From contig NZ_CP125295.1 of the NCBI RefSeq assembly GCF_030412785.1, forward strand, positions 1,736,001 to 1,800,000: a stretch of DNA of 64,000 bases, given 5' to 3'. Below the pieces are notes generated by a model that had not been told where the DNA came from, did not search any database, and worked only from the letters and a program-made list of their open reading frames with translations. A program made the position numbers and the translations under genes. This document shows positions 8,978 through 16,869 of the stretch, in pieces (within the stretch, counting starts at the first letter, position 1; every line of letters begins with the position of its first letter). The stretch is from Paraburkholderia sabiae. Its GTDB lineage: Bacteria; Pseudomonadota; Gammaproteobacteria; Burkholderiales; Burkholderiaceae.

Positions 8978-8997
8978 GTTACATTGAGTGATGTAAC
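8978..8997. promoter_or_regulatory. Inverted repeat GTTACAT-N6-ATGTAAC before the monooxygenase cluster
   Basis: Perfect 7-bp arms (8978-8984 and 8991-8997) around 6 bases, 45 bp upstream of the monooxygenase start. Dyad symmetry of this size suits a regulator dimer; the nearest candidate is the MerR-type gene just upstream. Confidence 0.6.
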
Positions 8998-9187
8998 GAT
9001 AGGGTGTGAACCGGCAGCGCGCAAGGCGCGCGTTTAGACGGCGGACTCTATGGATGCGGGATGTTGCGACGCTGAACGTCGAGTTGAAACACGCGGGTCA
9101 GGCGCAGTCGACGGCATGAAGGGCATGCGCGCGGAGCATTCAAACGCAGCGGGCGCGGCACGAACGTCGATTCGTGCCGCATGCCGT

Positions 9188-10048
9188 TTATTTTTTCTTT
9201 TTGCTGATACGCGCTGGAACGGGTGTTTCGCTGCGCGCCTGCTTCCGTTCGAGCTTTTTGCTCATGATCGCCGCAACGCGGTTGCCGAGATAATCGCCCG
9301 ATGCTTCTTCGAGCGCACGGTTCATTTCGCTCTCGACCAGCACCATGCCGAGCGGCCGCACGCGCCAGATTGCATCGACGAGCGCGGGGACATCGGCGGG
9401 CGGCGGCAGTGCGTCGGCTTCGTAATGGTCCAGTTGCCGCACGACGAGATCGACCAGCGACTTCGCGATCGCGTTGAAGTGAGCGCGCGACGCGTGCACG
9501 GCGTCGAGCAGATCGGCGAGCGGAATGCCCGCTTGCGCCATCGTTGCGCCGGCGTTCAACGTCGCCGGGCTGCGTGCAACGAACGATAGTCCGTCGCGTT
9601 CGAGCAGACCGAGTTCGATCGCTTTCGATACCGTCTTCGTCAACGATGCAGGCGTGCCCTTGACGCCGAACATTTTCGCTAGCTCGACGAGCGAGTATTT
9701 GCGGGGGCGCTCGTGCGACCAGCGGCTGCCGATCGCGTTCTCCAGACCGAGAATCGAGCGCAGATCGTGGCCTTCGTCGATGGCCTTGATAAGGTCCTGG
9801 ATGTTCGCGAGCGTATAGCCGCGCGCGAGCAGGTGATTGATCAGCTTGAGCCGCGACACGTGCGTGTCGTCATACACGCCCACGCGGCCGCGCTTTTCCG
9901 GCGGCGCGAGCAGGTCACGGTCCTGATACGCGCGAATGTTGCGCACGGTCGATTCGGCGACGCGCGCGAGTTCGTCGACGGTGTATTCGTTGGGCTGCGC
10001 GGCGGGCGGCGTCGCAGGCGTCGGCGCGGGTTTGGGCGTTCTGGGCAT
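9188..10048 (-). CDS. MerR family transcriptional regulator
   Basis: A 286-residue protein. After a Pro/Ala-rich N-terminus it has a winged-helix MerR DNA-binding domain at about residues 22-90: YTVDELARVAESTVRNIRAY, then RVGVYDDTHVSRLKLI and LLARGYTLANIQDLI. The remaining 190 residues form a long effector domain without the Cys pattern of metal-sensing MerR proteins. It ends LERKQARSETPVPARISKKKK, a basic tail. It is transcribed in the same direction as the monooxygenase cluster, 254 bp upstream of it, and is the likely regulator of that cluster by proximity. Confidence 0.88.
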   Translation of the reverse strand: MPRTPKPAPTPATPPAAQPNEYTVDELARVAESTVRNIRAYQDRDLLAPPEKRGRVGVYDDTHVSRLKLINHLLARGYTLANIQDLIKAIDEGHDLRSILGLENAIGSRWSHERPRKYSLVELAKMFGVKGTPASLTKTVSKAIELGLLERDGLSFVARSPATLNAGATMAQAGIPLADLLDAVHASRAHFNAIAKSLVDLVVRQLDHYEADALPPPADVPALVDAIWRVRPLGMVLVESEMNRALEEASGDYLGNRVAAIMSKKLERKQARSETPVPARISKKKK

Positions 10049-10095
10049 GCGGTGATTCTAGCGCGGCAAATCGCTTCGAACGCCACGTGACCGCT

Positions 10096-10644
10096 TTAGT
10101 CCCCGGGCAATGCTTCGCTGCCGTCCCCGAGCGCGCGTTGCATGACCGTCGAATCGAGCCAGCGGCCGTGCTTGAAGCCGACCGCTTTCAACGTGCCGAC
10201 CAGTTCGAAGCCGGCGTTCGTGTGCAGCGACAACGAGCCGCCGCGTCCGCCGTCTGCGATCACCGCGATCATCTGGCGCCACGGCCCCTGTTCGCAACGC
10301 TCGATCAGCGCCGCGAGCAGCGCGCGACCGACGCCGCGGCCACGGAAAGCTTCGTCCATATAGATCGAGTCTTCGATCGTGTAGCGATACGCGACGCGCG
10401 GCCGATAAAGCGTCGCATACGCATAGCCCGCCACCTTGCCGTCGACGACGGCCACGATGTACGGCAAGCCATGCGAGAGCACGGCGGCGCGGCGCTGCTG
10501 CAAGTCCTCGACGGATGGCGGCGTCTCTTCGAACGACGCGACGCCCGTCAGCACGTGATGCGCGTAGATGGACTGGATAGCGTGAAAGTCTGCGTCGGTG
10601 GCGTCGCGGATGACGGGCGCGGCGACGGGGGAGGTCTCGCTCAT
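10096..10644 (-). CDS. GNAT family N-acetyltransferase, phosphinothricin acetyltransferase-like
   Basis: A 182-residue acetyltransferase. IRDATDADFHAIQSIYAHHV is the usual opening of the Pat/Bar subfamily, EETPPSVEDLQQRR follows, and GRGVGRALL is the acetyl-CoA pyrophosphate-binding loop. GFKHGRWLDSTVMQR is the subfamily's C-terminal block. The ATG at 10644 gives the family's normal length; a much longer frame extends upstream but its extra 81 residues have no family resemblance. The acceptor is probably an amino-acid analogue such as methionine sulfoximine or phosphinothricin; this is inference from the subfamily. Confidence 0.9.
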   Translation of the reverse strand: MSETSPVAAPVIRDATDADFHAIQSIYAHHVLTGVASFEETPPSVEDLQQRRAAVLSHGLPYIVAVVDGKVAGYAYATLYRPRVAYRYTIEDSIYMDEAFRGRGVGRALLAALIERCEQGPWRQMIAVIADGGRGGSLSLHTNAGFELVGTLKAVGFKHGRWLDSTVMQRALGDGSEALPGD

Positions 10645-10750
10645 TGTGTCGATTGCGTGTGCCGAAGCTGGAAACCTCTCACTATGCCTGCGCGACGCAA
10701 GGAAATGAAGCGCTTCAAAAATGGCCGCGGCACGCCGCCGGGGTGAGCCG

Positions 10751-10796
10751 ATCCAGGAGGGTGAGGAAATCCAGGAGGTGAGGAAATCCAGGAGAC
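10751..10796. repeat. Short tandem repeat, about 2.5 units of 17-18 bp
   Basis: The unit ATCCAGGAGGTGAGGAA occurs at 10751 (with an extra G) and 10769, then ATCCAGGAGA. It lies in the divergent spacer between the acetyltransferase and FUSC genes. Each unit contains a purine-rich AGGAGG resembling a Shine-Dalgarno, but no gene start follows closely. Confidence 0.7.
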
Positions 10797-10923
10797 TAAA
10801 ACGCTGTCCGCTGACATCGGGTTTCAGCAATGGATCGGTACAATCCGGTGCAAGCGCAACCCAGCAAGAACTAGCACTAACCAGCACAAGTCAGGCAGCG
10901 CCCACTCCCTTGCAGGAGCCATC

Positions 10924-12036
10924 ATGTCGACCGTTTCGTTCGTTCACAAGCCGCTGACGCCGTTTCGCCGCGCGCTCGCGCGCTTCTCGCTTTCGGAAAA
11001 CGCCAAGTACGTCAAGCTCACGCTCGGGCTGTGGATCGGCTTTTCGATTCCCTACAACCTCGGTTATCCCGAAGCGGCCGTTGCGCTCGCGAGTTCGACG
11101 ATGCTGACGCTCGCGCTCGGCAGTTCGATTTCGGCCGCGCGCGGCTATTTCTATCGACGCGTGATGTCGAACGTCGTCGCGATGCCGATCGCGACGCTGG
11201 TGATCTGGGTCACCGCGCCGCATCTGTGGCTCGGCACGCTGCTGCTGCCGCTCGTGATCTTCACGATCGTGCGTCTGAGGCCGTCGCTGTTCCAGATGAC
11301 GAGCATCACGATCCCGATGACGCTCGTGCTCTATACGGGCGAGCATCTTCCGCTGCTGGAGCAACGTCTGATCGGCGTGGTGCTGGGCATGCTGCTCGGC
11401 TTCATTCTTCAGCAGGTCGCGTTTCCGCCCGATCACGGTTTCTGGGCGAACCGGCTCGTGAACGACGGCAACGAACAGGCGTCGGAAGCGCTCGCGCAAC
11501 TCGCGTCGGGTCAACCCGATCGCGCGGAACTGAAGGCGATGACCGACCGGCTGAGAAAGTCGAGCACCGATCTCAAGGAAGCACACGGCCTGCTCAAGCT
11601 CGATCTGCAGCAGGCGTGGCTGTCGCCGCATCTGCAGCGCAATCGCGTGCGTTTGCCGCTTTTCTGGTGCTATCACGAACTGTTCGACTCGCTCGTCAAT
11701 TTTCTGGAGACAGTCGATACCTTTCACGAGCAGTTCGCCGCGCTCGATCCTCAATGGCGCGAAGCGTTTCTTGCGGGGCTCGCGAAGCTGGTGGATGCGC
11801 ACGGGAAGCTTGCGCTCGTGGCCGATCTGCGTGTCGAGCGCGCGCCGCTGGAAGTGAAGCCGTTGCAACTGGATGCGTTGCGCGAGATCGTCGATACGCT
11901 GCCCGCGCCCGGCGTGTTCACGAGCGTCTATCTCGGTCATCTGGCGGGCTACGGGATTCTGCTTTGCCGTCTGAGCGACATGCACACCGAGCATCTGGCA
12001 GCGGGGGCAGCCGACGGCGGCGTGAAGCAAATCTGA
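10924..12036 (+). CDS. FUSC family inner-membrane protein
   Basis: A 370-residue protein. The N-terminal half (about residues 28-165) has roughly six hydrophobic segments, including LTLGLWIGFSIPYN, AAVALASSTMLTLALG and LIGVVLGMLLGFILQQ. The C-terminal half is soluble, helical and charged. This layout matches the FUSC (fusaric acid resistance)/aromatic acid exporter superfamily, in one-module form rather than the 650-700-residue two-module form. GCAGGAGCC lies just before the ATG. It may export aromatic acids or similar weak acids. No periplasmic adaptor gene adjoins it, so its partner, if any, is elsewhere. Confidence 0.8.
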   Translation: MSTVSFVHKPLTPFRRALARFSLSENAKYVKLTLGLWIGFSIPYNLGYPEAAVALASSTMLTLALGSSISAARGYFYRRVMSNVVAMPIATLVIWVTAPHLWLGTLLLPLVIFTIVRLRPSLFQMTSITIPMTLVLYTGEHLPLLEQRLIGVVLGMLLGFILQQVAFPPDHGFWANRLVNDGNEQASEALAQLASGQPDRAELKAMTDRLRKSSTDLKEAHGLLKLDLQQAWLSPHLQRNRVRLPLFWCYHELFDSLVNFLETVDTFHEQFAALDPQWREAFLAGLAKLVDAHGKLALVADLRVERAPLEVKPLQLDALREIVDTLPAPGVFTSVYLGHLAGYGILLCRLSDMHTEHLAAGAADGGVKQI

Positions 12037-12155
12037 CGGCATCATGCGAAGAGATGCTCTAGACGAATGGGCGTCGCGGCATCGCATGGTCGATTAACAT
12101 GCGGGCTCCTGGGCCGGCAGCGCGTCGCGCCGGCGTCGTCACTGCGAGCGTCGTC

Positions 12156-12710
12156 ATGAACCTGTTGTTTCGTCTGTTCCTCACACTCATGCTGAGTCCG
12201 CGTCGCGGGCAACTGCATGTGCTCGACACCTGCGTCACGCCGTTTCGCGTGTTGCCGAACGATCTCGACGTGCTGCGTCACATGACGAACGGCCGCTATT
12301 TCACGATTCTCGACCTCGCGCGCATCGACCTGATGGTGCGCTCGCGCATGTGGCCGCTGATCAAGAAGCGCGGCTGGTATCCCGTCGTCACGCTGGAGAC
12401 GATGCGCTTTCATCGTTCGCTCGAACTCTGGGATCGTTACGACGTGGCGACGCGTGTGATCGGTTGGGACGACAGGCATGTGTTCATCGAACAGGGCTTT
12501 GTCCGCGATGGCGTGCAGGTTGCGCTGGGTGTCGTGCGGGCGCGGTTTCTGAAGCGCAGCGGCGGCACCGTGCCGACGCATGAACTCCTCGCGCTGGCGA
12601 ACGTAACGCACGCTTCGCCCGAGATGCCCGAGTGGGTCGAACAGTGGAGCGCGGCGGAAGGCGGGATGACGCCGCCCGCCGCGCCGCGCGAGATGTCCGC
12701 GCGGCATTGA
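12156..12710 (+). CDS. Acyl-CoA thioesterase-like hotdog protein
   Basis: About 184 residues of the 4HBT_2 hotdog-fold thioesterase group. NDLDVLRHMTNGRYFTILD corresponds to the D-x-x-x-H-x-N-N-x-x-Y active-site helix region of the family; VVTLETMRFHRSLELWDRYD and VALGVVRARFLKRSGG are later conserved strands. The ATG at 12156 was chosen because the protein then starts MNLLFRLFLTL as in related proteins, although an in-frame start exists at 12099. The N-terminal hydrophobic stretch could attach it to the membrane. It is likely to hydrolyse an acyl-CoA thioester; chain specificity is unknown. Confidence 0.83.
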   Translation: MNLLFRLFLTLMLSPRRGQLHVLDTCVTPFRVLPNDLDVLRHMTNGRYFTILDLARIDLMVRSRMWPLIKKRGWYPVVTLETMRFHRSLELWDRYDVATRVIGWDDRHVFIEQGFVRDGVQVALGVVRARFLKRSGGTVPTHELLALANVTHASPEMPEWVEQWSAAEGGMTPPAAPREMSARH

Positions 12711-12760
12711 GCGGCACGCGACGCCCGCACGCAGAACGCCGGGCGCGCGTCGCGCAACGA

Positions 12761-12946
12761 TCAGGCTTGTGCCGTTGCATGCGGCACGGCTACCGCGCCG
12801 TGCGGTCCGCCGCCGGGACCGCCACCGCCAGGTCCACCGCCGCCGGGGCCGCCGCCACCGCCCCAGCCGGGAGGCGGTCCCCACCAGCATCCGGACAGTG
12901 TGGCGGTCAGTGCGGCCATGACGGCCAGAATCGCGAGCTTGCGCAT
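12761..12946 (-). CDS. Small glycine-rich lipoprotein
   Basis: A 61-residue secreted protein. MRKLAILAVMAALTA is a signal sequence and LSGC a lipobox, making Cys-20 the lipidated first residue of the mature form. The mature part begins CWWGPPPGW and is then a run of Gly/Pro repeats (GGGGP) followed by HGAVAVPHATAQA. GAAGGAGC lies seven bases before the ATG. No enzymatic domain; it is probably an outer-membrane-anchored low-complexity peptide. Function unknown. Confidence 0.75.
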   Translation of the reverse strand: MRKLAILAVMAALTATLSGCWWGPPPGWGGGGGPGGGGPGGGGPGGGPHGAVAVPHATAQA

Positions 12947-13234
12947 CGATTGCTCCTTCAATGAGTTGTGCATTTCGCGTGCGCCGTTTTTGCACGGCGA
13001 CGTGCGAAGCCCGCACCTTACCCATCGAACGCAAGTCGCGTTTAACAGCCGTGTTACAGAATCGACAGAACCTGCGCGTTCGCGCACGCGTTCCGGCTCG
13101 CGAAAGATCGCGCGAAGCCGCGCCGGACATGGCTTGACGCGTGCGCTGCGAAAGCCGGAGCCTGTCACGTTCTGTCTGTCTTTGTAAGGGACGTTAAGGC
13201 ATACGTCGGCGAATCGCCACGCTTCACTTCTGCT

Positions 13235-13969
13235 TCATTTCTTCTTGCGACGCTGTTTGTTCGCATCGCGCATGTCGATCATCGCGCGCAACAGCACGAC
13301 GCTCTGTTCGTCGATCAACGCGCACAACTGCTGCAGGCGCTCGCCGTCGATCGACTTCCATTGCAGCGCGGACAGCGCCGTGCAGCGCGTGAGATGGAAC
13401 GACACGAGCTGCCCGTTGATCGCGAGCAGACGGATGATGGTTTCGGGATCGTCGGCGGGGCGCCCGAGCAGCCGCCCGACGATTTCCGAACTCACCGTCA
13501 GCAGCGGCTTGCGCATGCGCTCGTTCAGACGCTCGGCGCTGAACGCAGGACCGAGGCCCGCCTGTTCGCGCGCCATGAACAGACGCCACGTAGCGGGCGT
13601 TTCCGTCGTGAACAGATAGCTGGCGACGCGCGCCTGGATCACGCGAAACGCGTCGATCAGTTCGTCGTCGGACGGATTGCCGTCGAGAACCTGCTGCGCC
13701 GCGTTGACGGCATCAGCGAAATACGCCGAGACGCTCGTCATGATGTAGTCGACGCACGCCTGGTAGACGCCTTCCTTGTTGTCGAAGTAATACACGAGCG
13801 CGGGTGCGTTGACGCCCGCATGCTCGGCGATGTCGCGCGTCGACGCGCCTTCGAAGCCGCGTTCGCCGAACAGGCCGAGGGCGGCCTCGATGATCTTTGC
13901 GCGGGTCTCTTCGCCGCGCTGATAGCCGCCTTCCGCTGCGGGGCGGTGTCTCGGTGTGCGTGTAATCAC
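13235..13969 (-). CDS. TetR/AcrR family repressor of the adjacent tripartite exporter
   Basis: About 244 residues. The N-terminal helix-turn-helix region reads RAKIIEAALGLFGERGF, STRDIAEHAGVNAPALVYYF and DNKEGVYQACVDY, which is the TetR signature. The C-terminal ligand domain matches CerR-like regulators (TTETPATWRLFMAREQAG, LLAINGQLVSFHLTR). A GTG start at 13969 is proposed because GGGACGACTC precedes it and it yields VITRTPRHRP; the longer upstream frame has an AT-rich, unlikely N-terminus. It is divergent from emrA, with a near-perfect 20-bp palindrome in the spacer, so it probably represses the exporter and itself. Confidence 0.9.
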   Translation of the reverse strand: MITRTPRHRPAAEGGYQRGEETRAKIIEAALGLFGERGFEGASTRDIAEHAGVNAPALVYYFDNKEGVYQACVDYIMTSVSAYFADAVNAAQQVLDGNPSDDELIDAFRVIQARVASYLFTTETPATWRLFMAREQAGLGPAFSAERLNERMRKPLLTVSSEIVGRLLGRPADDPETIIRLLAINGQLVSFHLTRCTALSALQWKSIDGERLQQLCALIDEQSVVLLRAMIDMRDANKQRRKKK

Positions 13970-14071
13970 GAGTCGTCCCGTCGATTGAAGGATGAGTACA
14001 AAAACAACAGAACAGTAAAAGGTAAGGAACGGGAAAACAATATTGTTGACTAAATTGTACCAACTGGAATA

Positions 14072-14091
14072 ATTATAACGATCGGTATAAT
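14072..14091. promoter_or_regulatory. Near-perfect 20-bp palindromic operator between TetR and emrA
   Basis: ATTATAACGATCGGTATAAT is symmetric except for one base pair in each half, and its end TATAAT could be a -10 box for emrA. It lies 12 bp before the emrA start and suits a TetR dimer pair. Confidence 0.75.
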
Positions 14092-14103
14092 TCTGGAGTC
14101 GAC

Positions 14104-15264
14104 ATGTCAGCCACATTGCCCGTTGAGGAATCGGGGCGCGCCGCGGGTGCGCAACGGTCCAGAAAGAAGGGCGTTTTTCTCGTTATCGGCGGCGTCGCCG
14201 TGTTGGGCGCCATTGCGTGGGGCGCGCACTGGTGGACCGTGGGGCGCTTCATCGAAAGTACGGACGACGCTTACCTGCAAGCCGACGGCATGACGGTCGC
14301 GCCGAAGGTGTCGGGCTATGTGGCCGAAGTGCTCGTCGGCGACAACCAGCGCGTCACGCGCGGCCAGCCGCTCGTGCGGCTCGACAGCCGTCAGTACGAC
14401 GCCGTGCTCGAACAGGCGAACGCAACGATCGCCGCGCGCCACGCCGACATCCTGCGCGGCGAAGCGGAAATCGCGCAGCAGCAGGCGGCCATTGCGCAGG
14501 CGCGTGCGCAACTCGACGGCGCGATCGCGAACGAAGCGCACGCCGCCGATCAGGTCAAGCGTTACGAGCCGCTCGCCGCGACGGGCGCGGAGACGAACGA
14601 GCGCGTCGCCGATCTGCGCAATACGCAGCGCCAGGCCAGCGCGACGCGCGCGGCCGACGCCGCCGCGCTGCAAAGCGCCGAACGCCAGATCCCGACGACG
14701 CACGCCGCGATCGAACAGGCGCGCGCGCAACTGGCCGCCGCCGAGGCCAGCGCGCGCCAGGCACAACTCGACGCGCAGGACACGATGGTCAAGAGCCCGA
14801 TCGACGGACGCGTCGGCGACCGCAGTGTGCGCGTCGGTCAATACGCGCAGCCGGGCACGCGTTTCATGACGATCGTGCCCGTGCAGGACGTGTATCTCGT
14901 CGCGAACTTCAAGGAAACGCAGATCGGCATGATGCGCAAGGGCCAGCCCGTCACGCTGCGCGTCGACGCGTTGCCGGGGGCGAAACTGCACGGCACGATC
15001 GACAGCTTCTCGCCGGGCACGGGCTCGCAGTTCGCGCTGCTGCCCGCGCAGAACGCGACGGGCAATTTCACGAAGATCGTGCAACGCGTGCCTGTGCGTA
15101 TCAAGCTCGATATCGGGCCGGAAACGCGCAAGGTGCTGTTGCCGGGGCTGTCGGTGAACGTCGACGTCGATACGCGCGATGCGCGCAATAACGAAGCGAG
15201 TATCGAACGCGAAAACGAACGCGAAAACGAAGCGCACGTCGCGCACGAGAACAACCGTGGCTGA
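14104..15264 (+). CDS. emrA: HlyD/EmrA family periplasmic adaptor of a multidrug exporter
   Basis: A 386-residue membrane-fusion protein. One N-terminal transmembrane helix (VFLVIGGVAVLGAIAWG, about residues 23-40) is followed by the lipoyl half-motif DAYLQADGMTVAPKVSGYV, a long Ala/Gln-rich coiled-coil hairpin (about residues 95-220), the second lipoyl half (VKSPIDGRVGDRSVRVGQYA) and the beta-barrel domain (VANFKETQIGMMRKGQPV). A charged tail of RENERENE repeats follows. It links the inner-membrane MFS pump to the outer-membrane channel encoded next. It overlaps emrB by 8 bp. Confidence 0.93.
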   Translation: MSATLPVEESGRAAGAQRSRKKGVFLVIGGVAVLGAIAWGAHWWTVGRFIESTDDAYLQADGMTVAPKVSGYVAEVLVGDNQRVTRGQPLVRLDSRQYDAVLEQANATIAARHADILRGEAEIAQQQAAIAQARAQLDGAIANEAHAADQVKRYEPLAATGAETNERVADLRNTQRQASATRAADAAALQSAERQIPTTHAAIEQARAQLAAAEASARQAQLDAQDTMVKSPIDGRVGDRSVRVGQYAQPGTRFMTIVPVQDVYLVANFKETQIGMMRKGQPVTLRVDALPGAKLHGTIDSFSPGTGSQFALLPAQNATGNFTKIVQRVPVRIKLDIGPETRKVLLPGLSVNVDVDTRDARNNEASIERENERENEAHVAHENNRG

Positions 15265-16861
15265 GCACGCCGCCGTGCAATCGCAATCGCAGACGCACCC
15301 TCAAGCTGCGGCGAAGCCTGCCAACGCGAGCGCCGCCGACTGGACAGCCGTCGCCGCGGGCGCGCTCGGCGCGCTGATGGCGACGCTCGATATCTCGATC
15401 ACGAACTCCGCGCTGCCGCAGATTCAAGGGCAGATCGGCGCGACGGGCACGGAAGGCACGTGGATTTCGACGGGCTATCTGATGTCCGAGATCGTGATGA
15501 TTCCGCTCGCCGCGTGGCTCACGCGCGTGTTCGGGCTGCGCAATTTTCTGCTCGGCAACGCGACGCTCTTCACGCTGTTCTCGATCATGTGCGGGATGTC
15601 GCATAGCCTGCCGCAGATGATCGTCGGGCGGATCGGCCAGGGCTTCGCGGGCGGCGCGATGATTCCGACGGCGCAGACCATCGTTGCGACGCGGCTGCCG
15701 CGTCATCAAATGCCGATCGGCATGACGATGTTCGGCCTGATCGTGCTGCTCGGGCCATTGCTGGGGCCGGTGGTCGGCGGCTGGCTCGCGGAGAACATCG
15801 ACTGGAGCTGGTGCTTCTTTTTGAATCTGCCCGTGGGCGTCGCGCTCGTCGTGCTGCTCGTCGCAGGGCTGGACACGGCACGCACCAACTGGCAGCAGTT
15901 CGTGCGCGCGGACTGGCTCGGTATCGTCGGTATGGCAGCGGGTCTGAGTTCGCTGACGGTGGTGCTCGAAGAAGGGCAGCGCGAGCGCTGGTTCGAATCG
16001 CCGATGATCGTATGGCTGAGTGTGGTCGCCGCCGTCGGTATCGCGCTGCTGATCGCCGCGCAATTCGTGTCGAAGCATCCCATCGTGCGGCTGAAGCTGC
16101 TGACCAACGCGCGTTATTCGAGCGTGATCTTCATCGTCTTCACGGTCGGTGCGGGCTTGTATTGCGTGTCGTATCTGTTGCCGCAATTCTTGAGCAGCGT
16201 AGCGGGCTACAACGCGCAGCAATCGGGCGCGGTGATGCTGATGTCGGGCTTGCCCGCGTTTCTGATGATGCCCGTGTTGCCGCGTCTGATGGGACGTGTC
16301 GATACGCGTCTGCTCGTGATGGGCGGACTCGCGTGTTTCGCAGGCAGCTGTCTGCTCGACATTTCGTTGACGGCACAAAGCGCGGGCGACGACTTCACGT
16401 GGTCGCAACTGCTGCGCGGCGTCGGCCAGGTGCTCGCGATGATGCCGCTGAACCAGGCGTCGATGGCAGCCGTGCCGCGCGAACAGGCGGGCGATGCAGC
16501 GGGCCTCTACAACATGGCGCGCAATCTGGGCGGCTCGGTGGGACTCGCGCTGCTCGGCACGTTCATCGACCGGCGCAATACGTTTCATGACGACATGATC
16601 CGCGAATCGGTGACGGCGAATTCGCTCGTCGGTCAGGAGCATATTGCGCAGAGCGCAGCGGGCTTTTTTGCCGAGCACGGCGACATGGCCTACGCGAAGA
16701 TGCAGGCGCTCGGCCAGCTTGCCGGGCAGATGCAGCTGCAGGCGAGCGTGATCACGTTCTCCGAGACCTTCTACGTGCTCGCGGTCGCGCTGCTGCTGTG
16801 CATTCCTCTCGCTTTTCTTCTCAAGAAGCCGGCACCGGGTACGCCGTCGGCCGGACATTGA
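15257..16861 (+). CDS. emrB: DHA2-type MFS multidrug exporter (EmrB-like)
   Basis: About 534 residues with fourteen predicted transmembrane segments. ATLDISITNSALPQIQ is the DHA2 motif D1 region, VGRIGQGFAGGAMIPT the loop with conserved Arg/Gly, and LGPLLGPVVGGWL motif C of antiporters. A GTG start at 15257, overlapping the emrA stop, is proposed; the in-frame ATG at 15179 lies deep in emrA. Proton-driven export of hydrophobic drugs or fatty-acid-like compounds through EmrA and the outer-membrane factor encoded 9 bp downstream is inferred from the family. Confidence 0.93.
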   Translation: MAEHAAVQSQSQTHPQAAAKPANASAADWTAVAAGALGALMATLDISITNSALPQIQGQIGATGTEGTWISTGYLMSEIVMIPLAAWLTRVFGLRNFLLGNATLFTLFSIMCGMSHSLPQMIVGRIGQGFAGGAMIPTAQTIVATRLPRHQMPIGMTMFGLIVLLGPLLGPVVGGWLAENIDWSWCFFLNLPVGVALVVLLVAGLDTARTNWQQFVRADWLGIVGMAAGLSSLTVVLEEGQRERWFESPMIVWLSVVAAVGIALLIAAQFVSKHPIVRLKLLTNARYSSVIFIVFTVGAGLYCVSYLLPQFLSSVAGYNAQQSGAVMLMSGLPAFLMMPVLPRLMGRVDTRLLVMGGLACFAGSCLLDISLTAQSAGDDFTWSQLLRGVGQVLAMMPLNQASMAAVPREQAGDAAGLYNMARNLGGSVGLALLGTFIDRRNTFHDDMIRESVTANSLVGQEHIAQSAAGFFAEHGDMAYAKMQALGQLAGQMQLQASVITFSETFYVLAVALLLCIPLAFLLKKPAPGTPSAGH

Positions 16862-16869
16862 TATCTGTG

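Noticed and set aside
15101..16858. A 585-codon open frame antisense to emrB
   Set aside because: Composition is typical of a shadow frame (Arg, His, Gln runs), while the plus strand encodes clear MFS motifs.
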